Shown here one piece after another: positions 26,407 to 35,402 of a stretch of DNA of 64,000 nt. Location of the stretch: positions 23,121-87,120 of the forward strand of contig NZ_JAFWOM010000030.1 of NCBI RefSeq assembly GCF_017545445.1, read 5' to 3'. Every line of letters begins with the position of its first letter. Position 1 is the first letter of the stretch. Both the position numbers and the translations under genes were made by a program. The stretch is from Fibrobacter sp. (lineage in GTDB: Bacteria > Fibrobacterota > Fibrobacteria > Fibrobacterales > Fibrobacteraceae). The notes below the pieces were generated by a model. The model searched no databases. It was given only the letters and a program-made list of their open reading frames with translations, and was not told where the DNA came from.

Positions 26407-27063
26407 ATGAGTGAACCTAAGGATTTGGAAACGCTGCTTGCCCGCGTAACTGAACGTCGTCGTGAACTGCTGACCTCGGTCGTGAATCGTCGCACGAGGC
26501 ACTTTTGCATGGTGCTCGAAGACCTGTTTGATCCGCACAACATATCGGCTGTCATCCGTACCGCAGAAGTCTTTGGCATTCAGGATGTTCACATCATCGA
26601 AGAAGACAATGCTTACAGCGTGAACAAGTCCATCCTCAAGGGTTCTTACAAGTGGATGAGCCTTTATCTGTACAAGAAGCGCATGCTCTGCATGGAAAAG
26701 CTCCGTGAAAAAGGTTACAAGATTGCTGTGGCGAGCACGAACACCACGAACTCCGTGCTGGACCTTGACTTGAGCCAGCCGATGGCTTTTTACCTTGGAA
26801 GTGAATTCCACGGAAATCACCCGGATACGCTAGCCCATGCCGATTACGAATTCAAGCTCCCGCAGTACGGCATTACGGAGTCCATGAACGTCTCCGTTGC
26901 AGGTGGCGTGCTGATGACCTACCTCGACGTGTTCATGCAGAAAGAAGGCCGTGAAAAGTTTACGCTCCCGCAAGCCGACCGCGATGCCCTCTTGCTCGAC
27001 TGGCTCGACCGTCATGTGAACGGCATCGAGACGAACAGCCCCATCGTGAGAGTGGATGGTTAG
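26407..27063 (+). CDS. trmH: tRNA (guanosine-2'-O)-methyltransferase TrmH (SpoU family)
   Basis: A 218-residue SPOUT methyltransferase that methylates the 2'-OH of G18 in tRNA. The three family motifs are visible: DPHNISAVIRTAEVFG (motif 1), MAFYLGSEFHG (motif 2) and ESMNVSVAGGVLMTYLD (motif 3). These form the knotted AdoMet site. The length matches TrmH, and there is no N-terminal L30e-like domain of the RlmB type. It starts 3 bp after the preceding gene. Confidence 0.9.
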   Translation: MSEPKDLETLLARVTERRRELLTSVVNRRTRHFCMVLEDLFDPHNISAVIRTAEVFGIQDVHIIEEDNAYSVNKSILKGSYKWMSLYLYKKRMLCMEKLREKGYKIAVASTNTTNSVLDLDLSQPMAFYLGSEFHGNHPDTLAHADYEFKLPQYGITESMNVSVAGGVLMTYLDVFMQKEGREKFTLPQADRDALLLDWLDRHVNGIETNSPIVRVDG

Positions 27064-27135
27064 ACGACAAATGCGTAAGGCGAATGAAGCGGGACCGCTT
27101 GCGGGACCATTTCTGAGCCTAGCATTTGGGACTTG

Positions 27136-27180
27136 AACGAAGTGAAAGGCCAAAGACGAAAGACGAGAGATTAGGAACCA
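27136..27180. repeat. Heptamer-period repeat
   Basis: CCAAAGA, CGAAAGA, CGAGAGA, TTAGGAA, CCAAGGA in 7-bp register between trmH and the terminator. The rest of the 308-bp gap to 27371 (apart from the terminator) shows no gene. Confidence 0.55.
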
Positions 27181-27182
27181 AG

Positions 27183-27208
27183 GACGAGTTTTTGCAACTC
27201 GTCTTTTC
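27183..27208 (+). terminator. Rho-independent terminator of the M16-trmH operon
   Basis: Perfect 8-bp stem GACGAGTT/AACTCGTC with a 5-nt loop and a TTTT tail, about 120 bp after trmH. Confidence 0.8.
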
Positions 27209-27371
27209 TCATTCAGTTACAGTGAAAAATGCAGATTAAAATACGGAGGCTGTGACCCGTATCATAACTACAGTTTTTGTGTGGTCGAATTCACCAAATT
27301 TCCCTTTTTTCGAGTTATTTTTTCGGAAAAAAAACTCGAGTATCTGTGAAATATGCTAGATTAGCTGTGAA

Positions 27372-28292
27372 ATGAAAAAGAATACTGCTCTATATTTTTC
27401 TGTAGGACTTGTCGTTCTTTTAGCCATTGTCATTTTGATATTTGGCATGTTCTTTTTGAACGAGAAGGATCTGCGAGAAACTTTTGATGTCTATCATTTG
27501 CGTTTTACGCAAGTAAGTACGCTTGTGCTGGACGATCCGGTCAAGATTAACGGCGTTAAGCTTGGTCGTGTGGAATCCATTGAACTTTCCGGGCACCGCG
27601 TGGTCGTGACCATCAGGCTCAAGTCCAATGTGAAGATTCCGAAGGACTCCGAAATCCGTGTGCAGAATATCGGCATCATGGGTGAACGCCAGATTGGCAT
27701 GATTCTCGGAGATGCCGAAGAATACTTCGTGCCGGGCGATACCATCACGGGACAGTTCGACGCTGGTATTGCTGAAGCGCTTGGGCTTGCGGGCGAAGTT
27801 TGCGATTCGACGAAGGTCTTGCTTGAGGCGGTGAAGGTCGCGTTGAACGGGACTATCGCCAATCCGGATTTCCAGGACCGCTTCAAGACATTGCTCGTGA
27901 AGGCTGAAAACCTCGAGGACCGTCTGATGTCGCTTGTAGTGACGACGGATCCGCAGTTGAAGAAAAGCCTCGCCAACTTGAACAAGGTGACTGTCAAGGT
28001 TAATGAACTTGTCGATGGAGTCAAGGAGCCGATTAACGGACTCTTTGCCGGAACGGACAAGGTGATGGGGAATGCTAACCAGTTGATTTCTGAACTGGAT
28101 GGCGTGACCAAGCATTTGGATGGGTTGATTGCCAAGGTGCAGTCAAAGATGGATTCTAAGGATAATACTGTTGGTATCCTGCTGAACGACAGGCAACTGC
28201 ACGATGATCTGATGAAGACGGTGCGCTCTGCTGATAGCCTGTTCAGGGTTATCTTGCAGGATGGCTTGGACATTAACGTGGATTTCTTCTGA
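27372..28292 (+). CDS. MCE/MlaD-family protein
   Basis: A 306-residue protein with one N-terminal membrane anchor (ALYFSVGLVVLLAIVILIFGM) followed by a single MCE domain at about 35-120 (VKINGVKLGRVESIEL, then GIMGERQIGMIL) and a helical C-terminal part. Such proteins form hexameric rings that hold phospholipids in Mla-type transport systems. The usual MlaE/MlaF genes are not adjacent. The following ptsH starts 7 bp later, so they may share a transcript. Substrate and partners are inferred only. Confidence 0.85.
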   Translation: MKKNTALYFSVGLVVLLAIVILIFGMFFLNEKDLRETFDVYHLRFTQVSTLVLDDPVKINGVKLGRVESIELSGHRVVVTIRLKSNVKIPKDSEIRVQNIGIMGERQIGMILGDAEEYFVPGDTITGQFDAGIAEALGLAGEVCDSTKVLLEAVKVALNGTIANPDFQDRFKTLLVKAENLEDRLMSLVVTTDPQLKKSLANLNKVTVKVNELVDGVKEPINGLFAGTDKVMGNANQLISELDGVTKHLDGLIAKVQSKMDSKDNTVGILLNDRQLHDDLMKTVRSADSLFRVILQDGLDINVDFF

Positions 28293-28299
28293 GGGATTG

Positions 28300-28572
28300 A
28301 TGATTACAAAGATATTTACTGTTTCCAACAAACTGGGTATTCACGCTCGTCCGGCCGGTATGATAGTTGATATCACGGGCCAGGCAAAGAGCAATGTGTC
28401 CATTGAATTTGATGGTTCGAAGGCCAATGCGAAGAGCATCCTTAACGTGATGATGCTTGCTATCCCGGCAGGTTCCGAAGTCAAGTTCGAAATCGATGGC
28501 GAAGATGAAGAAGCAGTCGTTCAACAGTTGGAAAAGCTTTTTGATGACCACTTCAACGAAGAACCTTGCTGA
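28300..28572 (+). CDS. ptsH: Phosphocarrier protein HPr
   Basis: A 90-residue HPr with the phosphorylated His15 in GIHARPAG and the regulatory Ser46 in ANAKSILNVMML. The Ser46 context suggests that an HPr kinase may act on it. ATG 28300 is chosen because it gives exact family numbering; the open frame extends upstream into the MCE gene. The end overlaps the proposed ptsI start by 29 bp. Confidence 0.93.
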   Translation: MITKIFTVSNKLGIHARPAGMIVDITGQAKSNVSIEFDGSKANAKSILNVMMLAIPAGSEVKFEIDGEDEEAVVQQLEKLFDDHFNEEPC

Positions 28573-30382
28573 GTCTGTGGCGAAGAAATCCAATGGGGCG
28601 TCTCGCAAATCGCCGAGGACTGAACTCGTTGGTGTGCCCTCCTCTCCTGGCTTTGCCATGGGGACGGTGTTCCCTGTTGCAAACCGCGAATTTTCCGTAG
28701 TTGAAGAGACTCTCCCAGAGAGCCGTCTGGCTGCGGAAGAACAGGTGTTCTTGAAAGCCGTTACCAAGACGGCAAAAGAAATTACCCAGATTAAAGAAAT
28801 CTCGGAAAGCAGAGCTGGTCTAAAGGACAGCTTGATTTTTGCGACCCACTTGATGATTTTGCAGGATCCCGGTCTTGTCAATGGTGTGCTCGACAAGATA
28901 AAGAAGGATCACAAGAATGCGAAGTGGGCGGTTCATGTGGTGTTTGGCGCCTATATCGACAAGTTCGAGGCGATTGATTCTCCGGCGATGCGGGACAAGG
29001 CTGCTGATCTCAGGGACTTGTACAATCGTTTGATGTCCGCGATGGACGACTCCGGACCGGTATTGGAGGACGTGGCTGACGAAAAAGGCATTGTTCTCGT
29101 AGCACATGAATTTGTTCCAAGTTTTTTGATGACGCTCAAGCCTGGACAGGTGAACGCCATCGTGATGGATACGGGTGGCCGTACAAGCCATGTCGCTATT
29201 TTGTCGAGAGCGTTGCAGATTCCTGCGGTATCTGGCCTTAGGAACGTTGCTGCGCTCGTCAAGAACGGCGATACTATTATCGTTGATGGTTCCGGCGGCA
29301 AGGTTATCATCAATCCGAACGAAGATGATATCCGTAAGTTCCACGAACGCCAGGAAACGTTTGAGCGCCAGCGCCGCGAACTTTTTACGATGCGCCAGCT
29401 GGAACCGATGACTCGCGATGGCAAGTACATTGTGCTGCATGCGAACATCGAAATTCCGACAGAAGCGGACAAAGTAAAAGACTTTGGCGCGACTGGAATC
29501 GGCCTTTACCGTTCGGAATTCTTGTTTTTGAAAAAGGATGTCCCGACGCAAGCGGAACAGCAAAATGCGTACAGGCATATCCTTGAAACGATGGCTCCGT
29601 GCCCGGTTGTCATCCGTACGCTTGATGCGGGTGGTGACAAGCTTGTGGAAGGCGTTTCGGCGGTGAACGAATCCAATCCGTTTATGGGATGGCGTTCTAT
29701 CCGCGTGTGCTTGGACCGCGAAGACATTTTCATTACGCAACTGCGTGCTTTGCTGCTTGCGAATACAAAAGGCAACTTGCGTCTTTTGCTCCCGATGATT
29801 TCGAGTATGAGCGAATTGCGTCGCGCCAAGGCCTGCATTGCAAAGGCCCGCAAACAGCTTGAAGACGAAGGGCACAAGCCGCCTGTCGTGAAGGTTGGCG
29901 TAATGATTGAAGTCCCTGCCGCAGTGATGATTGTGGATAAACTTGCAAAAGAAGTAGATTTCTTTAGCCTTGGAACGAACGACTTGATTCAGTTTACGTT
30001 GGCTGTGGATCGTACAAACGAACTCATTACGGACATGTTCCAGCCGCATCACCCATCTGTGCTCAGCATGATTTACCAGACTGTGGTTGCTGCGCACCGC
30101 GAAGGTATTTCTGTGGCGGTTTGCGGTGAAATGAGTGCTGATCCCATGAGCGTCCTTTTGCTAGTCGGGCTTGGTGTCGATGAACTTTCCATGACTCCGT
30201 GGAGTGTCATGACGACGAAGAAAATCATTCGTTCCATCAACTTCGAAGATGTCCGTGAAACTGCATTGACCGTGTTGCAGATGGACGATGCCGAAGATGT
30301 CAACGAATATTTGCATAAGAAGTATGCTCAGACGATTACGGAGCTAGGGATATCTAGTTTTGTGGGGCAAGTTGAAAAATAA
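28544..30382 (+). CDS. ptsI: PTS enzyme I (phosphoenolpyruvate-protein phosphotransferase)
   Basis: Enzyme I transfers phosphate from PEP to HPr. The family homology begins at ELVGVPSSPGFAMGTV, the active histidine is in GGRTSHVAILSRAL (His216 with this start), and the PEP-binding TIM-barrel part shows DAGGDKLVEG, GWRSIRVCLD and SLGTNDLIQFTLAVDR. The start is uncertain: ATG 28544 overlaps ptsH by 29 bp and gives 612 residues, about 35 more than usual. GTG 28577 is an alternative that gives a shorter N-terminus. No sugar-specific enzyme II is nearby, so the pair may serve regulation more than uptake. Confidence 0.92.
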   Translation: MTTSTKNLAESVAKKSNGASRKSPRTELVGVPSSPGFAMGTVFPVANREFSVVEETLPESRLAAEEQVFLKAVTKTAKEITQIKEISESRAGLKDSLIFATHLMILQDPGLVNGVLDKIKKDHKNAKWAVHVVFGAYIDKFEAIDSPAMRDKAADLRDLYNRLMSAMDDSGPVLEDVADEKGIVLVAHEFVPSFLMTLKPGQVNAIVMDTGGRTSHVAILSRALQIPAVSGLRNVAALVKNGDTIIVDGSGGKVIINPNEDDIRKFHERQETFERQRRELFTMRQLEPMTRDGKYIVLHANIEIPTEADKVKDFGATGIGLYRSEFLFLKKDVPTQAEQQNAYRHILETMAPCPVVIRTLDAGGDKLVEGVSAVNESNPFMGWRSIRVCLDREDIFITQLRALLLANTKGNLRLLLPMISSMSELRRAKACIAKARKQLEDEGHKPPVVKVGVMIEVPAAVMIVDKLAKEVDFFSLGTNDLIQFTLAVDRTNELITDMFQPHHPSVLSMIYQTVVAAHREGISVAVCGEMSADPMSVLLLVGLGVDELSMTPWSVMTTKKIIRSINFEDVRETALTVLQMDDAEDVNEYLHKKYAQTITELGISSFVGQVEK

Positions 30383-30398
30383 ACCCGTTGGATAGTAG

Positions 30399-32693
30399 AT
30401 GAGATTATTTTGTTCTTTGATGTTTGCTTGTGCAGCTGTCTTGTACGCTCAGATAGACGGCTCGGTATATTCACTTTACAAATCTCCGTTTGCGGAACAG
30501 GAAACGGTTGCTCCAGACCAGTTCCAGGATGCTGTGATTCGTGCGGCTCGTGCGAAAAAGACCATGAACGATATTTCTGTTTCGCAGAACCATCGTGATT
30601 TTGCGCGTGCAGCTTATTTCTATTACAGCGGCCAGTGGGATAGCGCTTACGCTACCTACAATTTGCTCCGCAATTTAGACCCCAGCTTGACCGGTAGTGT
30701 GATTCTCCGCATGGCGCAAGCGAATTTCAAACAGGAAAAGTTCGCCCAGATGCGTGAAACGCTCCGCCTGGAAAAAGGTTTGGAAAATGACAAGGCTTTT
30801 CGCGAAGTCGCAGAACGCCTGAGAATCGAGGCCACAATGGCCGATTTTTCGTTGAACGATGTGGCCCGTGCAGATTCCTTAAGAGATTTCCTCGAAGACA
30901 ATCCGGGTGGAGATGAAATTGTATCGCTGAAGTATCGCTATGCTCGTTACTTGGAAGATTCTTATCAGCTGAAGCAAGCGAAGCGACTTTACATGAAAAT
31001 TTTGACGAGCCGTACCGCATACAAGGATTCTGCATACGCTTCTATTCGTCGGTTACGCGAAGTGCTTGGCGCTCCTGAATCCCTTGCGGAAAAAGTCGCA
31101 TACGCAAAGCTTGCATGCACCAAGGACGAAATGAAAAATTGTCTGGATTTGCTGGATTCCATTCAGATTTTGGATGCCCAGCTGGCTCAAAAAAATCCGT
31201 CTTTGGTCGTGCCGCTTGAAGACCCTGCTTATGCTCGTATGAAGAAGAGCACGCTGGACTTGAGTACGCGTATCGTTCTGTGGGAAAAACGTGCCGGTGC
31301 TTTGCGTGCTTTAAACCGCAGTGAAGGTGCGATTGACCAATATCGTTTCCTGATCGAAAATGTGGAACAGCGCCCGTCTTGGATTCAGGCGATTCTTAAG
31401 CTTTACCGCAAGGAATCCCCAGAACTGTTTACTGAAGAAATTCACAGCTACGATTCGTTGTTGCAAGATGTCAGCCAGTTCAGCAATGAAAACGCGAACA
31501 ACCTTTGGCTGCGCGGCTTTGAATTTGAGCAAAAGCTCATGTATGACAAAGCGATTGAATGCTACAAGAAACTCGTCAATAAACGCTTCAAGAATAACCA
31601 GAAACGTCAATGGGCTAGATTCCGCATAGGCTACATCTATTTTAAGCGTGGCATGTGGATTGAGGCTGCGGCCTATTTCCGCGAAGCGATAAAGGAACCG
31701 TTCTTGTGGAGCGGTAGCGCATCGAGAATGTTCTTGGGCGATACGTACATGAAAATGGGCGAGGATTCGCTTGCTCGCGAAGCTTACTTGGATTGCATCA
31801 AGGATTTCCCGCTTTCGTATTACGCGCACCGCAGCCGCATGAAATTGTCCGAAAACAAGTTGCTGCCGACGGACAAGATTCCGTATGCTCATGGCGTGCA
31901 AATGTCGCCTGCGACAACGCTTGAATGGATTCGTTCTGTAAACAAGCTTGGAAAGCCGGATCCGTCGTACAGCAAGGAACGTTACGAACGCATTAAAAAG
32001 CTCTTCTTGTACGGCTTTGAAGAAGAAGCGTTTAGGCTCTATGAAGACGTAAAGAAGAAAAACTTCAAGCGCATGGATTTCCTTTACGAGTACGGAAAGC
32101 TGTTCTACGAAATGGGTGAAACTGCTGCCGGGTATAGGCTTGCTCGCCAGTTGCAGGCTAAAATGGATAGGCGCTTGTTCATGTCGCCGCCGATTGATGT
32201 GCTGCATTACTTGTTCCCAGTTCCGTATGCCGATCCTGTGGTTTACTATTCGGGGACTAGCATTGATCCGTTCTTTGTCTATAGCGTGATGCGTCAGGAA
32301 TCCATCTTTGATTTCCAGATTACATCTCCTGCGGGCGCTTGCGGCCTTCTGCAGATTATGCCGGCTACGGGCAAGATGCTTGCGGACAAGGAAGAAATAT
32401 CGAACTTCAATCCGAAACGTTTGTACAATGCGTACTTGAACATCCGCTTGGGCATTCGCTATTTGATTGACCTTAAGGGCGATTACAAGAACGACTATAT
32501 GTACGTGCTTTGCAATTACAATGCTGGCCCGAAGCCCACAAGACGCTGGCAATCAGAATGCGAAGGACTTCCGTGGGATTTGCGCGTGGAAGAAATTAGC
32601 TACTGGGAAACCCGTGATTACGTGAAGCGCGTCATGGGAAACTACTGGATTTACCAGGAAATTTACGACGGAATTGAAGCGGCTGGAAATTAG
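30399..32693 (+). CDS. Soluble lytic murein transglycosylase (SLT domain)
   Basis: A 764-residue periplasmic enzyme that cleaves peptidoglycan with 1,6-anhydro ring formation. It has a signal peptide (to about LYAQI), a long helical superhelix of TPR-like repeats (residues ~40-600) and a C-terminal SLT domain with catalytic Glu634 in RQESIFDF, followed by GACGLLQIMPATGK and LCNYNAGP. That order is the Slt70 architecture. It starts 16 bp after ptsI. Confidence 0.9.
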   Translation: MRLFCSLMFACAAVLYAQIDGSVYSLYKSPFAEQETVAPDQFQDAVIRAARAKKTMNDISVSQNHRDFARAAYFYYSGQWDSAYATYNLLRNLDPSLTGSVILRMAQANFKQEKFAQMRETLRLEKGLENDKAFREVAERLRIEATMADFSLNDVARADSLRDFLEDNPGGDEIVSLKYRYARYLEDSYQLKQAKRLYMKILTSRTAYKDSAYASIRRLREVLGAPESLAEKVAYAKLACTKDEMKNCLDLLDSIQILDAQLAQKNPSLVVPLEDPAYARMKKSTLDLSTRIVLWEKRAGALRALNRSEGAIDQYRFLIENVEQRPSWIQAILKLYRKESPELFTEEIHSYDSLLQDVSQFSNENANNLWLRGFEFEQKLMYDKAIECYKKLVNKRFKNNQKRQWARFRIGYIYFKRGMWIEAAAYFREAIKEPFLWSGSASRMFLGDTYMKMGEDSLAREAYLDCIKDFPLSYYAHRSRMKLSENKLLPTDKIPYAHGVQMSPATTLEWIRSVNKLGKPDPSYSKERYERIKKLFLYGFEEEAFRLYEDVKKKNFKRMDFLYEYGKLFYEMGETAAGYRLARQLQAKMDRRLFMSPPIDVLHYLFPVPYADPVVYYSGTSIDPFFVYSVMRQESIFDFQITSPAGACGLLQIMPATGKMLADKEEISNFNPKRLYNAYLNIRLGIRYLIDLKGDYKNDYMYVLCNYNAGPKPTRRWQSECEGLPWDLRVEEISYWETRDYVKRVMGNYWIYQEIYDGIEAAGN

Positions 32694-32729
32694 CCAGCGT
32701 AACGTTATTATCTCAATAAAGAGTAACTG

Positions 32730-32750
32730 ATGCCGGAATGAATCCGGCAT
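32730..32750. repeat. ATGCCGGA/TCCGGCAT hairpin of the dispersed type
   Basis: Eight-bp perfect stem with a 5-nt loop between the convergent SLT and cyclase genes. It resembles the widespread CATGCCGGATTC repeat. There is no clear T-run, so a terminator role is uncertain. Confidence 0.5.
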
Positions 32751-32793
32751 GACAGACTTTAATCGGATGTTTTTTATTTATAAGTAGGTCTTG

Positions 32794-34368
32794 TTAGTTT
32801 TTGTTGATTTTAACAGCACGCTTGTTCTTGTACATGCTGTCGTCAGCTTTGGTGAACGTATCTGCGATGGTTGTCTCTTTTGCAACCGAGGCTATTGCAA
32901 CGCCGCTTGCTATGGAAATTTGTTTCCATGGGAACGCTGCGTTCTTGGTTTGATTCTGACTCTCTCTAAGCCGTTTTAAAAGCTCTTGATAGTTGTTTAA
33001 ATCTTCACCAAGAAGAATTACGATAAATTCATCACCGCCAACTCTAAATACGGGGCTGTGGGCGAAAATTTGACAAATAAGTTTGCACGAATTGATGAGG
33101 TAGGCGTTACCGTTTTCGTGCCCGTACGTGTCGTTGATTTCTTTGAGGTTGTTTGTATCGAGAACGACAATGCCGTACGATGTGACTTCGCCATTGTCTA
33201 TCTTCATTTGCAAATCCGAGCGGTAGTTGTCGTAGGCCATCTTGTTGCCGATGCCTGTGAGCGAATCGCGGAACGCAAGCCCTTGCATTTGCTTCATGTA
33301 CTGATTGATGTGGAGCTTGGCTGCTGCAAAACTTTTTGCAAGTTCGCCTATTTCGTTTTTTTTCGAAATGTTGAATTCAACATTCATGTCTCCTGTAATC
33401 ATCTTCTTGGCTTCTTCTGTGAGCGTTTTCAAGGGCTTTGTGATGCTCCTTGCGAAGAATATCGTGATGGCGGTTGTCAATACAAGAAGAATTAGTATGA
33501 ACAAAATACATTGCAGAATGAGCTTGTTTCTTTGTGCGTTGAGCTCCGACAAGGGAACGACAGCGACAAGAGTCATTCCGTTGAACAATTCTGTAGATAG
33601 ACGAATTTGATCTTCGCTTGGCTTAAATGAAAGGCCGACTGGGAATGTGGGGTGGTATGTGACAAGCCCTTCTTTATCTTCGAGATAGGTGTAGCCCGTT
33701 TTCAAGATGCGAATCTTGGAAATTAACTTTGTCATCAATTCAAAGTCGATGTCAATGCCGGCAACACCGAGTTCCTTGTTTTCGAGGAACATGGGAACAA
33801 CGTAAGAAATCATATAGACGTCGATGTTCTTGTTGTAATACGGCGTGAGCCACATGGGCTTCCCGGTTTGGATGGGGAGGTAATACCATCCGACATGCTC
33901 GACATCGTTCGGGCTGTATTGCGTAATGTTCGTGGGGAGAACCGATGCGAAAGGTGAATCCGAGTTGTTGTCCTTGACAAGGAATAGGCCTGCATCGGGG
34001 GCTGTAATACTGGGATTGAACCTTACGTAGATCGTCTTTACACCCGGAATGTTCGCTATAGTCGATGTGATACGGTCTTTAATATTTGCAATATGGGTTG
34101 CAAGATTTTTAGTAAAAAAGTCCGCTGAGTCCAATTTTATTTGTGAAAAAATTCCTGCAACGAGCGCTTGTGTGTATTTCTCATGCTCGACAAAGGATAC
34201 GTTTAGTTTAGACGCTTCTGCACTTAGCTGGTTTTCTATGCTTTGTATAGACGTGCGCTGCGTTATACGGCTGATGAACAGCGCACTGATGGTGCCAAGT
34301 GTAAGCGTGCCCAAAAGCGTGCACGACAGTGATAGAATTAAAATTTTTGACTGGATTGAAAATTTCAT
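32794..34368 (-). CDS. Diguanylate cyclase with Cache sensor and HAMP domain
   Basis: A 524-residue membrane enzyme. An N-terminal helix (ILILSLSCTLLGTLTLGT), a periplasmic double-Cache-like domain (to about residue 275, with GVAGIDIDFELM and GYTYLEDKEGLVTYHP), a second helix, a HAMP linker (RSITKPLKTLTEEAKKM) and a GGDEF domain with intact GGDEF near residue 446. The RxxD inhibitory site expected just before it is absent (FAHS instead), so product feedback is probably missing. It makes cyclic di-GMP in response to an extracellular small molecule; the ligand is unknown. Confidence 0.88.
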   Translation of the reverse strand: MKFSIQSKILILSLSCTLLGTLTLGTISALFISRITQRTSIQSIENQLSAEASKLNVSFVEHEKYTQALVAGIFSQIKLDSADFFTKNLATHIANIKDRITSTIANIPGVKTIYVRFNPSITAPDAGLFLVKDNNSDSPFASVLPTNITQYSPNDVEHVGWYYLPIQTGKPMWLTPYYNKNIDVYMISYVVPMFLENKELGVAGIDIDFELMTKLISKIRILKTGYTYLEDKEGLVTYHPTFPVGLSFKPSEDQIRLSTELFNGMTLVAVVPLSELNAQRNKLILQCILFILILLVLTTAITIFFARSITKPLKTLTEEAKKMITGDMNVEFNISKKNEIGELAKSFAAAKLHINQYMKQMQGLAFRDSLTGIGNKMAYDNYRSDLQMKIDNGEVTSYGIVVLDTNNLKEINDTYGHENGNAYLINSCKLICQIFAHSPVFRVGGDEFIVILLGEDLNNYQELLKRLRESQNQTKNAAFPWKQISIASGVAIASVAKETTIADTFTKADDSMYKNKRAVKINKN

Positions 34369-34388
34369 AATCTATCCTATCGAGGTTT

Positions 34389-34613
34389 CTATATCCCCTG
34401 AATCTCGATGACTTTTTTGTTGTTGGTGGAACCCATGACGACCGAGACGTCGCGTTTGTGTACATGGAAGTGTTCTGCGACAAGTTCGCAAATCGCTTCG
34501 TTTGCTGCCCCATCTACCGGCGGGGCTTTGACTTCGATCTTGAAGCTTCCGTCGGGTTGTGGCGTGATGCTTTCGCGTTTGCTGCGTGCATGTACTTTGA
34601 CGTTTATTCTCAT
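34389..34613 (-). CDS. DUF167 (YggU-family) protein
   Basis: A 74-residue protein with the whole family pattern: INVKVHARSKRE, then PPVDGAANEAICELVAEHF and VMGSTNNKKVIEI. Function of the family is not established. It begins 12 bp after the divIVA stop and is likely co-transcribed with it. Confidence 0.88.
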   Translation of the reverse strand: MRINVKVHARSKRESITPQPDGSFKIEVKAPPVDGAANEAICELVAEHFHVHKRDVSVVMGSTNNKKVIEIQGI

Positions 34614-34625
34614 GAGACGTGTGGG

Positions 34626-35135
34626 CTAGGTGAGTATGTAGCCGTCGTTTTGCGGCACGACTGGTTGCTCAAAATCCTTTTGCTGGTCGGCTTCCATGGC
34701 GGAGAGCAGTTCGCTTTGACTGCGGATGAGGGCGCGGCAGCGGATAAAATAGTTCGTGCGAAGCTGGCGGAGCTGCTCGATTTCGGTGCGGAGGTTTTCA
34801 CTTTCGCGCTTGATGCTTTCGACTTCGCGCATGGCACGTGCTTTCGCTTCGGCGATGATGATTTCGGCTTCCTTTTCGGCGGAGGCCTTGACTTCGTTAA
34901 TAGTGCGCTGCATGGTGACCACCGCGTCCTGGATGGTCTTTTCGATTTGGCGGTAGTAGTTCACGCGTTCTTCGGCGACTTTTAAGCGTTCTATCAAGTT
35001 CGTGCGGTCGCGGAACATGTTTTCGAATGCGGTCGCCGTCGTTTCCAAAAATGCCTTTACTTCTTCCGGGTCGTATCCGTTGAAGCTTTTCTTGTTGAAC
35101 GTCTGGTTTCTAATGTCAAGCGGAGTCAGTTCCAT
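34626..35135 (-). CDS. DivIVA-domain coiled-coil protein
   Basis: A 169-residue protein starting with the DivIVA membrane-targeting motif (LTPLDIRNQTFNKKSFNGYD, then EEVKAFLE), followed by a long coiled coil (residues ~30-140, heptads rich in Glu/Arg/Leu). DivIVA-type proteins gather at curved membrane and organise division or polar growth. In Gram-negative phyla such short forms are found but little studied. Partner of the small DUF167 gene by position only. Confidence 0.88.
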   Translation of the reverse strand: MELTPLDIRNQTFNKKSFNGYDPEEVKAFLETTATAFENMFRDRTNLIERLKVAEERVNYYRQIEKTIQDAVVTMQRTINEVKASAEKEAEIIIAEAKARAMREVESIKRESENLRTEIEQLRQLRTNYFIRCRALIRSQSELLSAMEADQQKDFEQPVVPQNDGYILT

Positions 35136-35256
35136 AAAATCTTACCTTTATTGTATAAATGAAAGATACAAAAAACATACCGCATTTGTAGAATGACTTT
35201 CGCGAAGGCCCACAAAATGGAATATTCATTTTATAGCAAACTCAAGAGACGAGTGC

Positions 35257-35402
35257 TGCAACCATGGTCATTCTCGACCGAAGGCGATAGGACAACCTCA
35301 AAAGGCGAGCATTGCAACCATGGTCATTCTCGACCGAAGGGAGGGAATCCATACGCTTTTCATCTGGCTTAGTCATCCTCGGAGCGAAGCGTAGGGGATC
35401 CA
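35257..35402. repeat. 28-bp direct repeat plus dispersed GTCATCCTCGG element
   Basis: An exact 28-bp word beginning TGCAACCATGGTCATTCTCG occurs at 35257-35284 and 35313-35340. A related GTCATCCTCGGAGCGAAGCG...GGATCCA element follows at 35372-35402 and reaches the stop codon of the WYL gene. The whole 267-bp gap is made of such elements; no gene. Confidence 0.75.

Noticed and set aside
28820..30097. 425-codon frame opposite ptsI, and 413-codon frame at 31311-32552 opposite the transglycosylase
   Set aside because: Both are His/Arg-rich antisense shadows without motifs; the sense frames have all catalytic motifs.
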